Shown here in pieces: positions 25,863 to 33,919 of a stretch of DNA of 64,000 nt; position 1 is the first letter of the stretch; each line of letters starts with the position of its first letter. Source of the DNA: Bulleidia sp. zg-1006. GTDB taxonomy: Bacteria; Bacillota_I; Bacilli_A; Erysipelotrichales; Erysipelotrichaceae. The stretch is taken from positions 434,001 to 498,000 of the forward strand of contig NZ_CP069178.1 of the NCBI RefSeq assembly GCF_016812035.1. Reading direction: 5' to 3'. The notes beneath the pieces were generated by a model. It was not told the origin of the DNA and ran no database searches. It was given only the letters and a program-made list of their open reading frames with translations. Position numbers and translations under genes: made by a program.

Positions 25863-26516
25863 ATGAGAAGCGGACATATAATATATAAAGTAAACAACTT
25901 GCAAGCAGCAGTTGAAGAATGGAGAAACAAGGGCTTTGAAGTAGAGTATGGAAGGAAAAAAAATCCATTCAATGCTCTAATTTACTTTAGTGAAGGAGCC
26001 TATATTGAACTTCTGCAAAATACTGGAATGCCTAAAATAGTAATCTTTTTTAGTAAGGTATTCGGTGTAAGTAAAAAAATGGAAAGATTTTATTATTGGA
26101 ACAATTGTGATGAAGGTTGGTGCGGTTTCTGTATAGAAAAGGACTTTGGAAATTTGGATGAAGAAGTTGCCTTTTTAAACAAAAATGGAATTAAAGGAGT
26201 ATTATTTAATAATCTCAAAAGAGTTGATACTAAGGACAGAGTTTTGAAATACAAGTGTTTTTTTCCTGAAGGATTGGATTTTCCGTTTTTGATGAGTTAT
26301 TTCAGCATTGATCCCAAACCTGTGAATTTTACACATCCAAACGGGATAAGGAAAATAAAGAAAATTGTTTTTAAAATTGACGAAAAAAACGCAAGTATTT
26401 TGAAACAACTGATACAAGATGATGTACTGGAAATTATTGTTGACGATAAGGAAAAAGGCATAGTTGGTGTTGAATATGATATGGGGAGTGATTTTATGAA
26501 AAAGAAAAATCTATAA
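25863..26516 (+). CDS. VOC (glyoxalase-like) family protein
   Basis: 217 aa. Starts like glyoxalase/bleomycin-resistance-fold proteins: GHIIYKVNNLQAAVEEWRNKGFEVEYG, then PFNALIYFSEGAYIELLQ with a metal-ligand-type Glu; the second half has a similar strand order. This matches the glyoxalase-like (PF13468-type) subgroup of unknown substrate. ATG 25863 is preceded by GGAGG; an upstream TTG (25842) is rejected since the SD lies inside that extension. Promoter TGGTATAAT (25811-25819, extended -10). AT-rich and placed among relics, opposite a MerR gene: probably a small transferred cassette. Confidence 0.72.
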   Translation: MRSGHIIYKVNNLQAAVEEWRNKGFEVEYGRKKNPFNALIYFSEGAYIELLQNTGMPKIVIFFSKVFGVSKKMERFYYWNNCDEGWCGFCIEKDFGNLDEEVAFLNKNGIKGVLFNNLKRVDTKDRVLKYKCFFPEGLDFPFLMSYFSIDPKPVNFTHPNGIRKIKKIVFKIDEKNASILKQLIQDDVLEIIVDDKEKGIVGVEYDMGSDFMKKKNL

Positions 26517-26553
26517 TTTGTCTAATTGAATATAATAATTTGAGAGACAGTAA

Positions 26554-26576
26554 AGCAAAATGGTTTGCTGTTTTTT
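26554..26576 (+). terminator. Terminator after VOC gene
   Basis: 6-bp stem AGCAAA/TTTGCT (26554-26559, 26564-26569) with ATGG loop and six T. Confidence 0.7.
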
Positions 26577-26672
26577 GTTGTTCAATTTTTGATAAAAGCA
26601 TCTATAAATACAAAAAAGTACTAGATAAAATGCTCTCTGCCCTTTTGTATCAAGCGTTTCGTTTAAAAATGG

Positions 26673-27026
26673 TTAATAGGCAGAAAATATTAGTTGTCCA
26701 AAATATCCAGGAAAGGCATTTTCTAATTTTTCATAAATACTTTCCTCTGCTTCAATCAGGGCGATTTTATCATCAATTATATTTTGCTTTTTTCTAAGTA
26801 AAGAAGAAAGCGAGTTACCATTGGACGATAAACACTTTTCTATCTCAGATATACTAAGCCCTACTTTTCTAAATAATGAAATTATATTTGGTGTAACTAA
26901 ATCCTCATCACGATAATCTCGATAGCCATTTTCTAATTTCAGCGGCTGAATCAAACCTTTCTCTTCATAACACTTGATGGTTTTTCTAGTCAAACCTGTT
27001 TTCTTTTGAATTTTATTTCTAAGCAT
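26673..27026 (-). CDS. MerR-family regulator, apparently truncated by a stop codon
   Basis: 117 aa. N-terminal MerR winged helix (KKTGLTRKTIKCYEEKGLIQPLKLENGYRDYRDEDL), then the dimerisation helix. The frame stops after FGQLIFSAY, but past the TAA it continues with PFLNETLDTKGQRAF, which resembles the C-terminus of related regulators, so a nonsense mutation has probably shortened it. Its promoter has the MerR hallmark 19-bp spacer with a central dyad, so it is or was autoregulated. It may have controlled the VOC gene or a lost gene. Confidence 0.75.
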   Translation of the reverse strand: MLRNKIQKKTGLTRKTIKCYEEKGLIQPLKLENGYRDYRDEDLVTPNIISLFRKVGLSISEIEKCLSSNGNSLSSLLRKKQNIIDDKIALIEAEESIYEKLENAFPGYFGQLIFSAY

Positions 27027-27048
27027 GGTTTTACACTTCCTTGATTAA

Positions 27049-27079
27049 AGGATAATCCAGTCCCTAATGGACAGGTCAA
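27049..27079 (-). promoter_or_regulatory. MerR-type promoter with 19-bp spacer
   Basis: Minus strand: -35 TTGACC (27074-27079), 19-bp spacer holding dyad GTCC-ATTAG-GGAC, -10 TATCCT (27049-27054). Typical of promoters activated by DNA twisting by MerR-family proteins. A degraded second copy of part of it lies at 27169-27180. Confidence 0.7.
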
Positions 27080-27237
27080 GACTTATATTAATATTTTTTC
27101 TCCTGCATACGGTACTGTACCTTTCCTTCTGCAACAAATCCACATATTGGGGGTGCATTTTTTCTGTTATCCAGTCCCTAGTGTCAACCCTAGCCTATGG
27201 ATATGTTCCCACTCAGCCTTTATTTTCTACATTTTAT

Positions 27238-28554
27238 TTACTTAGTGGGTGCAACTCTTGACATTAATACTACCGTTTCAACATGAGGCGTTTGGGGAAA
27301 TAAATCAAAGGCTTGAATGGTTAAAATTTGGTAAGCTTCTTTTAAAACAGAAAGGTTTTTAGATAAGGTTGCCGGGTTACAGGAAATATAAATCATTCTT
27401 TCTGGCTGAATTTTTAAAATAGCATCCAACATACCATCATCCAATCCACTGCGAGGCGGATCTACTAATAAAGTATCAATGGAATGTTTTTTAGCAATCT
27501 TATACAAACCGTCTGTTGCATCACCACATTCAAAGTAACAATTCTCAATATGATTTAAAGTCGCATTTCTTTTTGCGTCTTGAATGGCTGTTGGATTTAA
27601 TTCAATCCCATAAACATTCTCTGCTTTTGAACTTGCTAATAAACTCATGACACCAATACCACAATAGGCTTCCACGAGGGTATGACATGGTTCAACCTTT
27701 GAAATGGCATAGCGATAAAGAGCTTTTGCTTGTCCGGTATTCAACTGAAAGAAAGCTTCAGGGGATAATTTTAATTGAATGCTTTCAAAAGGAATGGTTA
27801 AAGACTTTTCTCCAAAAAGAAGCTTCGTTGTATGGCCGAAGAATTGTTTGCTTTGTTTTACGGTGTTAATAGATTGATAAAGAGAATTTAGATTAGAAAT
27901 ATCCTTTAGATCATTGATAAGATTATCGGATAGAGTATCCTTACCAGTAATTAAAGTGGCTTGGCTTTGACCTTCGATTGAACGAATGATTAAATAACGC
28001 AAGCCTTTTTTAGTTTGTTTTGAGTAAGCGGGGAAGTGGTGCTTATTTAAAATAGACAATAAATTCTTACGAATTCTTTCAACCTCCGGAGTATGCGTTA
28101 AGAAATTATGCACCACTTGGAAGTGATTGGAATTCGGTAAGAATAAACCACAGACCAATTTACCATTTCTTTCTTGTACTGGTAGTTTGCATTGATTACG
28201 ATAAGAAAATTCATGTTCAGCCGGGTTGATTTTGCGGACCCAACGGCTTTTAACTTTGGCGTATTTCCAAAGGGCTTCAGTTAATAAATTCATTTTGAAG
28301 TCCAATTGTTTCGCGTAGTTAATCGCAAAGAATGGATGACCTAGTCTTTCTTCGGTAGGGGAAGGGCTTTTCCAACGGTAATCAGCCTTTTTCAAAAGTT
28401 GATTTATCTCACCGTAAGCATAGTGATTTTTATTTTGGGTAATTTTGGCATCAATGATTTCATCTGGAAATGCGCCTTGAATAAAGATTGGTTTTTTCCG
28501 GTCATAGGCGATACCCTCGCCATTGATACCAATTTTTTTGATTTTTAGTTTCAT
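27238..28554 (-). CDS. rlmD: 23S rRNA (uracil-5-)-methyltransferase RlmD/RumA family
   Basis: 438 aa. Makes 5-methyluridine in 23S rRNA (U1939 and/or U747 type). N-terminal TRAM-like beta domain (KLKIKKIGINGEGIAYD), central RNA-binding part, and a class I methyltransferase with VEAYCGIGVMSLLAS, LLVDPPRSGLDDGML and the nucleophile Cys in MIYISCNPATLSKNL. The CxxC Fe-S cysteines of E. coli RumA's N-terminus are not evident. I chose ATG 28554 (MKLKIKKIG): a -10-like TATACT sits six bases upstream with no SD, a leaderless arrangement; an ATG at 28569 is the alternative. Confidence 0.9.
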   Translation of the reverse strand: MKLKIKKIGINGEGIAYDRKKPIFIQGAFPDEIIDAKITQNKNHYAYGEINQLLKKADYRWKSPSPTEERLGHPFFAINYAKQLDFKMNLLTEALWKYAKVKSRWVRKINPAEHEFSYRNQCKLPVQERNGKLVCGLFLPNSNHFQVVHNFLTHTPEVERIRKNLLSILNKHHFPAYSKQTKKGLRYLIIRSIEGQSQATLITGKDTLSDNLINDLKDISNLNSLYQSINTVKQSKQFFGHTTKLLFGEKSLTIPFESIQLKLSPEAFFQLNTGQAKALYRYAISKVEPCHTLVEAYCGIGVMSLLASSKAENVYGIELNPTAIQDAKRNATLNHIENCYFECGDATDGLYKIAKKHSIDTLLVDPPRSGLDDGMLDAILKIQPERMIYISCNPATLSKNLSVLKEAYQILTIQAFDLFPQTPHVETVVLMSRVAPTK

Positions 28555-28571
28555 AAAAATAGTATACATTT

Positions 28572-28585
28572 TGAAAGTGCTTTCA
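28572..28585. promoter_or_regulatory. cre-like palindrome between rlmD and BMP operon
   Basis: TGAAAGTGCTTTCA, one base off the CcpA consensus TGNAANCGNWWNCA. A second, weaker cre-like GGAAAGCGTTTAGG (28676-28689) overlaps the BMP gene SD. Suggests catabolite control of nucleoside uptake. Confidence 0.5.
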
Positions 28586-28696
28586 TTTTAAAAAAAGTAT
28601 ATTTTGATTATTTCACATAATTTTCACATTTTGGTTGAATTTATAAAATTTCCTATTTATCATTGAGATAAGAACGGAAAGCGTTTAGGAGGAAAA

Positions 28697-29896
28697 ATGA
28701 AAAAATTATTCAAGGTTGCTTTAGCCGGTCTTCTTTCCCTAAGCTTAGTTGCTTGTGGAAATAAAGATAGTGGTAAAACAACCGACAACAACAAAAAGAC
28801 GGATATGAAAGTGGCAATGATTACTGACTCTGGTGATATTACAGACCAATCTTTCAACCAAGCAACCTATGAAGCTGCTAAGGCATGGTCCGAAGCTAAT
28901 GGGGCTAAATTTACTTATTATAAGCCTGCAGGAGATAATACAACTGATCGTGTTAACATGATTGAAAAGGCAGTGGATGATGGATATAACGTTATCGTTA
29001 TGCCTGGTTACTTATTTGCGGGTGCTATTGTTGATGTTGCCGGCAAGAAAGAAATGGAAGGCGTTAAGTTCGTTGCTCTTGATGTGGCCGCCGGTGATTT
29101 AATCGAAGCCGGAACAAAGAAAACTGGTGAAAAATACGATTTCAAACCTGAAAATTGGGACGTAAAGAAATATTATAATACAAAGAATGTTTATTCTGCT
29201 ATTTATCATGAAGAGATTCCTGGTTATATGGCCGGTTACGCTGCTGTTAAGTTAGGTTACAAGAAACTTGGTTTCTTAGGCGGTATGGCTGTTCCTGCTG
29301 TTGTTCGTTATGGTTATGGCTTTATTCAAGGTGCTGAAGCCGCAGCTAAAGAATTAGGTCTTAAGGATGTTGAAATTAAGTACGCTTATTCAAACCAATT
29401 CAAAGGTGATGCGGATATCACAGCCGCTATGGATACATGGTACAAAGGTGGGACGCAATTAGTCTTCTCTTGTGGTGGAGGTGTCTTCACATCTGTTGCC
29501 GAAGCCGCTAAGAAAGCAAAGGCTAAGATTATCGGTGTTGACGTTGACCAAAAGGCAACCATTGATGGAACTTATGGTGAAGGCTTAACCGTTACTTCAG
29601 CTATGAAGGCTTTAGGTACAGCCACAAAGGATACTTTAACAGCAATTAAAGATGGCAAGTGGAATGAAATTGTTGGTAAGATTGATAACTTAGGTGTCGT
29701 TTCTGCTGATGATTCTAAGAACTATGTTGGTTTACCGGCAACAACACAATTTGGTAAGGGCTTCACAAAAGAAGACTACGCTAAGTTAGTGAAAGATATT
29801 TATGAAAAGAAATTAACGATTTCTTCGGATGCGAACACAGAACAACTTCCTAAGACTGAAGTTGTCAAAGTAACAAATCTAGGAAGTATCAAGTAG
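28697..29896 (+). CDS. BMP-family (PnrA/NupN-like) nucleoside-binding lipoprotein
   Basis: 399 aa lipoprotein: signal with lipobox LVAC (about 17-20). The BMP domain begins MKVAMITDSGDITDQSFNQATYEAA, with GYLFAGAIVDVAG, FLGGMAVPAVVRYGYGFIQGAEAAA and the VFSCGGGVFTSVAEAAKK and KIIGVDVDQ segments typical of PnrA/TmpC purine nucleoside receptors. SD TAGGAGG. It feeds the ABC transporter encoded next. A hairpin after it should keep its expression higher than that of the ATPase and permeases. Confidence 0.9.
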   Translation: MKKLFKVALAGLLSLSLVACGNKDSGKTTDNNKKTDMKVAMITDSGDITDQSFNQATYEAAKAWSEANGAKFTYYKPAGDNTTDRVNMIEKAVDDGYNVIVMPGYLFAGAIVDVAGKKEMEGVKFVALDVAAGDLIEAGTKKTGEKYDFKPENWDVKKYYNTKNVYSAIYHEEIPGYMAGYAAVKLGYKKLGFLGGMAVPAVVRYGYGFIQGAEAAAKELGLKDVEIKYAYSNQFKGDADITAAMDTWYKGGTQLVFSCGGGVFTSVAEAAKKAKAKIIGVDVDQKATIDGTYGEGLTVTSAMKALGTATKDTLTAIKDGKWNEIVGKIDNLGVVSADDSKNYVGLPATTQFGKGFTKEDYAKLVKDIYEKKLTISSDANTEQLPKTEVVKVTNLGSIK

Positions 29897-29906
29897 TTTG
29901 ACTTAA

Positions 29907-29930
29907 AAGGCTACGAAAGTAGCCTTTTTT
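29907..29930 (+). terminator. Partial terminator after BMP lipoprotein gene
   Basis: 8-bp perfect stem AAGGCTAC/GTAGCCTT (29907-29914, 29919-29926) with GAAA tetraloop and T run, between the binding-protein and ATPase genes; a typical stoichiometry-setting attenuator. Confidence 0.82.
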
Positions 29931-29990
29931 AAAACGCTTAAATTTATATGTGAATTATTTTATAATAGAAAAAACAAGGAGGATTCAAAC

Positions 29991-31538
29991 GTGCAAACTC
30001 CATATGCAATTGAGATGTTACACATTACGAAACGTTTCCCCGGTATTATTGCGAATGATGATATCACACTCCAATTGAAAAAAGGTGAAATCCACGCTTT
30101 ATTGGGAGAAAATGGAGCAGGTAAGTCAACATTGATGTCTGTTCTTTTTGGCTTATACCAAGCTGAAGAAGGGGAAATTCGGAAAGATGGTGAAGTGGTT
30201 ACTATTCAAGATCCAAATGATGCTAATCGTTTAGGGATTGGAATGGTGCATCAACACTTTAAATTGGTGCAGTGTTTTAGTGTCTTAGATAATATTATTT
30301 TGGGTGTTGAAACCACGAAGAATGGTTTTTTAGAAAAAACGGAAGCGAGAAAGAAGGTTTTGGATTTATCCAATCGTTATGGTCTAAAAGTGGATCCCAA
30401 TGCCTTAATTGAAGAAATTACGGTTGGTATGCAACAAAGAACTGAAATTTTAAAGATGCTCTATCGGGATAACGATATTTTAATCTTTGATGAACCAACG
30501 GCGGTTTTAACCCCACAAGAAATTGAAGAACTCATGCAAATCATGAAGAACTTAGCTCGGGAAGGGAAGAGTATCTTATTTATTTCACATAAATTGAATG
30601 AAATCATGGAAGTAGCGGATCGTGTATCGGTTTTACGTCGTGGTAAGTACATTGGTACCGTTGATGTCAAAGGAACAAGTGAAAAAGAATTATCGAAGAT
30701 GATGGTTGGTCGTGATGTTCAGTTGGTGGTAGAAAAGGCGGAAGCTAAGCCAAAGGATGTTGTGCTTTCTTTAAAGAATATGACCGTTCCTTCTAAACAG
30801 CATAAAAACAATGCGGTTAAGAATGTTAGCTTTGATGTTCGCTCCGGTGAAATTGTTTGTATTGCCGGAATTGATGGTAATGGTCAAAGCGAATTGGTTT
30901 ATGGCATTACGGGTTTAGAAGCCATTAGTTCTGGTGAAGTGCTTTTAAATGGTAAAGACATTAGTAAGGATACGATTAAACAACGTTCTAAATTCATTAG
31001 TCATATTCCGGAGGATCGCCAGAAACATGGTTTAGTGCTGGATTATCCCTTGGATTACAACATGATATTACAACGGTATGACGAAGAATCTTTCACTAAT
31101 AAAGCTGGTTTCTTAAAGAAAAGCGAAATTCGTCAATATTCTGACCGTTTAATTGAAAAATTTGATGTTCGCTCTGGTCAAGGGTCATCCACGATTGCCC
31201 GTTCAATGTCGGGTGGTAACCAGCAAAAAGCCATCGTTGCTCGTGAATTGGATAAGAAACATAATTTATTAGTTGCCGTACAACCAACGCGTGGTTTGGA
31301 TGTTGGGGCAATTGAATATATTCACAAACAATTGGTTCGATCTCGTGATAATGGTGATGCGGTTCTCTTGGTTTCTTTGGAATTAGAAGAAGTAATGAAT
31401 TTATCCGATCGTATTTTAGTGATGTATGAAGGTGAAATTGTTGGTGAATTAAATCCAAAAGAAACAACGGTGGAAGAATTAGGTTTATATATGTCGGGTG
31501 CGAAGAGACAAGAGAAGGGAGTTTCTCATGAAGCATAA
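29991..31538 (+). CDS. Nucleoside ABC transporter, double ATPase subunit
   Basis: 515 aa with two tandem ABC domains, as in NupO/YufO and sugar RbsA types. Domain 1: Walker A GENGAGKST (about 45), Walker B ILIFDEPTAVLTPQE. Domain 2 has a degenerate Walker A GIDGNGQSE (no GKS/T), a good signature SGGNQQK and LLVAVQPTRGLDVGA, so probably one functional ATP site pair plus a regulatory one. Start is GTG with SD AAGGAGG; no ATG fits. Overlaps the next gene by 11 bases. Confidence 0.93.
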   Translation: MQTPYAIEMLHITKRFPGIIANDDITLQLKKGEIHALLGENGAGKSTLMSVLFGLYQAEEGEIRKDGEVVTIQDPNDANRLGIGMVHQHFKLVQCFSVLDNIILGVETTKNGFLEKTEARKKVLDLSNRYGLKVDPNALIEEITVGMQQRTEILKMLYRDNDILIFDEPTAVLTPQEIEELMQIMKNLAREGKSILFISHKLNEIMEVADRVSVLRRGKYIGTVDVKGTSEKELSKMMVGRDVQLVVEKAEAKPKDVVLSLKNMTVPSKQHKNNAVKNVSFDVRSGEIVCIAGIDGNGQSELVYGITGLEAISSGEVLLNGKDISKDTIKQRSKFISHIPEDRQKHGLVLDYPLDYNMILQRYDEESFTNKAGFLKKSEIRQYSDRLIEKFDVRSGQGSSTIARSMSGGNQQKAIVARELDKKHNLLVAVQPTRGLDVGAIEYIHKQLVRSRDNGDAVLLVSLELEEVMNLSDRILVMYEGEIVGELNPKETTVEELGLYMSGAKRQEKGVSHEA

Positions 31539-32643
31539 AAAAAGTACTGGTTTATCAGAATCCATGCAAACCATCCTTTCTTCTTTGATTTGTATCTTAA
31601 TTGGTTTGTTTATAGGATATTTAGTTTTATTGGCGATTAATCCAAAAGGAGCTACGGAAGGTATTTTTACAATCATTAAAAATTTTATGACCTTTACAAG
31701 AAGTTCCTCGCGTTTAAAATATTTTGGTACAACTTTAGTCAAGACGGCACCGTTAATCCTATGTTCGTTATCGGTTTGTTTCTGTTACAAAGTTGGTTTA
31801 TTTAACATTGGAGCGGCCGGTCAATACACAGCTGGTATTGCGACTTCCCTTTATCTGGCTTTAGCTTTCCATATGCCTTGGTATATCTGTATGCTTGGGG
31901 CTTTAATGATGGGAGCTTTCGTCGGTTTTATCATTGGCGTTTTAAAAGCGTATCAAAATGTTAATGAAGTTATTTCTGGTATTATGTTGAACTGGATGAT
32001 TCTCTATGGCACCAACACCTTATTAGCAAAGGTAAAACAACCAGCTTCTCCTTATACCTTTAGCTTAGAGGGTACAAACTCAGTGTTACCAAAATTGGGA
32101 TTGGATGAATTATTTGGTAACCAATATGTAACCATTGCGGTGCCTTTAGCGATCTTAATCGCACTATTGGTTTGGATTGTTTTAAATAAAACCAAGTTCG
32201 GCTATGAATTAAAAGCCACCGGCTACAACAAAGAAGCGGCGCGTTACGCCGGTATGAAAGAAAAGAAGAATATCATCGTTACTTTAATGATTGGTGGTGC
32301 TTTAGCCGCTTTGGCGGCTGCCTTATTGTACTTAACAGATTTTGAGCAATGGGCAACGACTTCTTCTTCCGTTCCAAGCATGGGTTTTGATGGTATTGCG
32401 GCCACATTCTTAGGTGGTTTACATCCAATTGGTTCTATCTTCTCTAGTTATTTCATTGAGCATATCACATTAGGTGGATCGTATTTGGATAAGTCCTTAT
32501 ATCCGTCTCAAATTGCGGATTTAATCTCAGCGACGATTATTTATTTCAGTGCTTTCGTTCTCTTTATGAAAGTTTGGTACAAACGTCACCAACAAATGAA
32601 GTTTGAAAAGAAACAAGAATTACAGAAGGGAGAAGAAAAATGA
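31528..32643 (+). CDS. Nucleoside ABC transporter permease (NupP-like)
   Basis: 371 aa, branched-chain-type permease (BPD_transp_2) with about 8-10 membrane segments. Conserved NEVISGIMLNWMILY and FNIGAAGQYTAGIATSLYLAL. ATG 31528 chosen by SD AGAAGGGAG; an upstream GTG frame extension is rejected. Pairs with the next permease to form the channel. Confidence 0.9.
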   Translation: MKHKKSTGLSESMQTILSSLICILIGLFIGYLVLLAINPKGATEGIFTIIKNFMTFTRSSSRLKYFGTTLVKTAPLILCSLSVCFCYKVGLFNIGAAGQYTAGIATSLYLALAFHMPWYICMLGALMMGAFVGFIIGVLKAYQNVNEVISGIMLNWMILYGTNTLLAKVKQPASPYTFSLEGTNSVLPKLGLDELFGNQYVTIAVPLAILIALLVWIVLNKTKFGYELKATGYNKEAARYAGMKEKKNIIVTLMIGGALAALAAALLYLTDFEQWATTSSSVPSMGFDGIAATFLGGLHPIGSIFSSYFIEHITLGGSYLDKSLYPSQIADLISATIIYFSAFVLFMKVWYKRHQQMKFEKKQELQKGEEK

Positions 32644-33581
32644 TTTTATTAATTCAATATACATTAGTTTTCGCTTCCGTTCTTCTATTAGTGGCTTTAG
32701 GTGGTGCCTTTTCAGAACATTCCGGTGTAATTAACTTAGGATTAGAAGGCATCATGGTCATGGGCGCTTTGGGTGGTGCTTTAGCCATGAAGTATGTGCC
32801 ACTTAGTGTTGGCCCCTTGGGTATGTTGGTTGCTGTTATCCTAGCATCCGCATTATTTGGTTTCTTATTTAGTTGCTTGCTAGGAATTGCCTCAGTGAAT
32901 TTAAGTGCGGATCAAACCTTGGTTGGTACAGCTATGAACATGATTGCGACAGCTGCGGCGACAGTTATTGTTAAGGCAATTAATCAAGCTGAAAATCCGG
33001 ATAATGTTTCAGCCACTTTAAAATACGTTGAACAGAAACAATTCTTCTTAATTAATGTGGGAGGCTTTGAATTAACTTGGTTTATGATTTTGGCTGTTAT
33101 CTTATTGATTGTAGCTTTCTATTTGATGTATAGAACCAAGTTTGGTTTACGTTTAAGAGCCTGTGGAGAAAATCCACATGCGGCTGATTCAGTTGGTATC
33201 AATGTCTATAAGATGCGTTGGGCAGGGGTATTGATTTCCGGTATCTTAGGTGGTTTAGGTGGTCTTGTCTATATCACCTCCGGTGTTTCAGAATGGAAGT
33301 TTGAAACAGGTGTTGCCGGTTTCGGTTTCTTATCCTTAGCGGTTATGATTTTTGGTCAATGGAAGCCATTGAACATTGGTTTAGCTGCCTTATTATTCGG
33401 TTTCTTTAGAGCTTTAGGAAATGTTTATCAAGGCTTGTCTTGGTTAACAGCTCTACAGATTCCTTCAACGGTTTATAACATGATGCCTTATATTGTATCC
33501 TTAGTGGTCTTGGCCTTTACATCCAAGAATTCAAGAGCACCTAAGGCAGAAGGTATTCCTTACGATAAGAGTGTGAGATGA
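32640..33581 (+). CDS. Nucleoside ABC transporter permease (NupQ-like)
   Basis: 313 aa second permease, about 8-9 membrane segments, with GGAFSEHSGVINLGLEGIMVMGALGGA and LRACGENPHAADSVGINVYKMR, typical of YufQ/NupQ. Overlaps the previous gene by four bases (ATGA). A terminator follows at 33575. Confidence 0.92.
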   Translation: MILLIQYTLVFASVLLLVALGGAFSEHSGVINLGLEGIMVMGALGGALAMKYVPLSVGPLGMLVAVILASALFGFLFSCLLGIASVNLSADQTLVGTAMNMIATAAATVIVKAINQAENPDNVSATLKYVEQKQFFLINVGGFELTWFMILAVILLIVAFYLMYRTKFGLRLRACGENPHAADSVGINVYKMRWAGVLISGILGGLGGLVYITSGVSEWKFETGVAGFGFLSLAVMIFGQWKPLNIGLAALLFGFFRALGNVYQGLSWLTALQIPSTVYNMMPYIVSLVVLAFTSKNSRAPKAEGIPYDKSVR

Positions 33582-33603
33582 CGAAAAAGTCATCTCTTCT
33601 TTT
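33575..33603 (+). terminator. Terminator of nucleoside uptake operon
   Basis: Perfect 8-bp stem GAGATGAC/GTCATCTC (33575-33582, 33589-33596), loop GAAAAA, T-rich tail. The stem begins inside the last codons of the permease gene. Confidence 0.88.
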
Positions 33604-33615
33604 ATTTATGTTTTG

Positions 33616-33636
33616 AATTGTCAAGTTAAGTGCAAC
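33616..33636. repeat. IS30-like terminal repeat relic, copy b
   Basis: AATTGTCAAGTTAAGTGCAA plus C: matches 38271-38292 in the same orientation with two substitutions. It is joined directly to the mntP fragment that follows. Confidence 0.45.
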
Positions 33637-33640
33637 ATCC

Positions 33641-33847
33641 ATGGATACCTTAAGCGTAGGCTTTACGATAGTAACTTATGCAATAATCCGAGCCTTTATC
33701 ACTTCTTTCATTATTGGATTAGTGACCTATCTTCTTTGTTTACCGGCTTGTTTTGTAGGTTAAAAGTTAAGCATTGGTTTATTGAATTATTCTTCTTTAG
33801 CAGGAGGAATTGTTCTCATCATTATAGGGATAAGCAGGTTATTTTAG
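33641..33847 (+). pseudogene. mntP-like manganese efflux pump, 3' remnant
   Basis: Frame 33641-33847 reads MDTLSVGFTIV..., AFITSFIIGLVTYLLCLP, then TAA at 33761-33763 (codon 41), then KLSIGLLNYSSLAGGIVL, IIIGISRLF, stop. This is the second half of a MntP/DUF204 cation efflux protein (S-I-D-A-L-S-V-G-like motif, G-G-I-x-L-I-x-I-G near the end). The first half is gone: the IS-like repeat ends four bases upstream. Dead gene, cut at the repeat and then nonsense-mutated. Confidence 0.72.
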
Positions 33848-33919
33848 AGGAATTTCCATAAAGAAGTTCTTTTCTTTTTTTCAAAAATAAAGGTATAATA
33901 AAAACATTTAGGAGGTCAT

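Noticed and set aside
26540-26797. 85-codon plus-strand frame over the MerR 3' end
   Set aside because: Opposes the MerR gene, and the terminator of the VOC gene lies inside it; composition is that of antisense sequence.
27244-27262. IS-terminus-like GGGTGCAACTCTTGACA at the rlmD 3' end
   Set aside because: Matches the IS30-like ends only after gaps; overlaps the coding end of rlmD, so chance similarity is likely.
31096-31536. 146-codon minus-strand frame opposite the nucleoside ATPase gene
   Set aside because: Shadow of the conserved second ABC domain; His/Leu/Pro-rich sequence without family signal.
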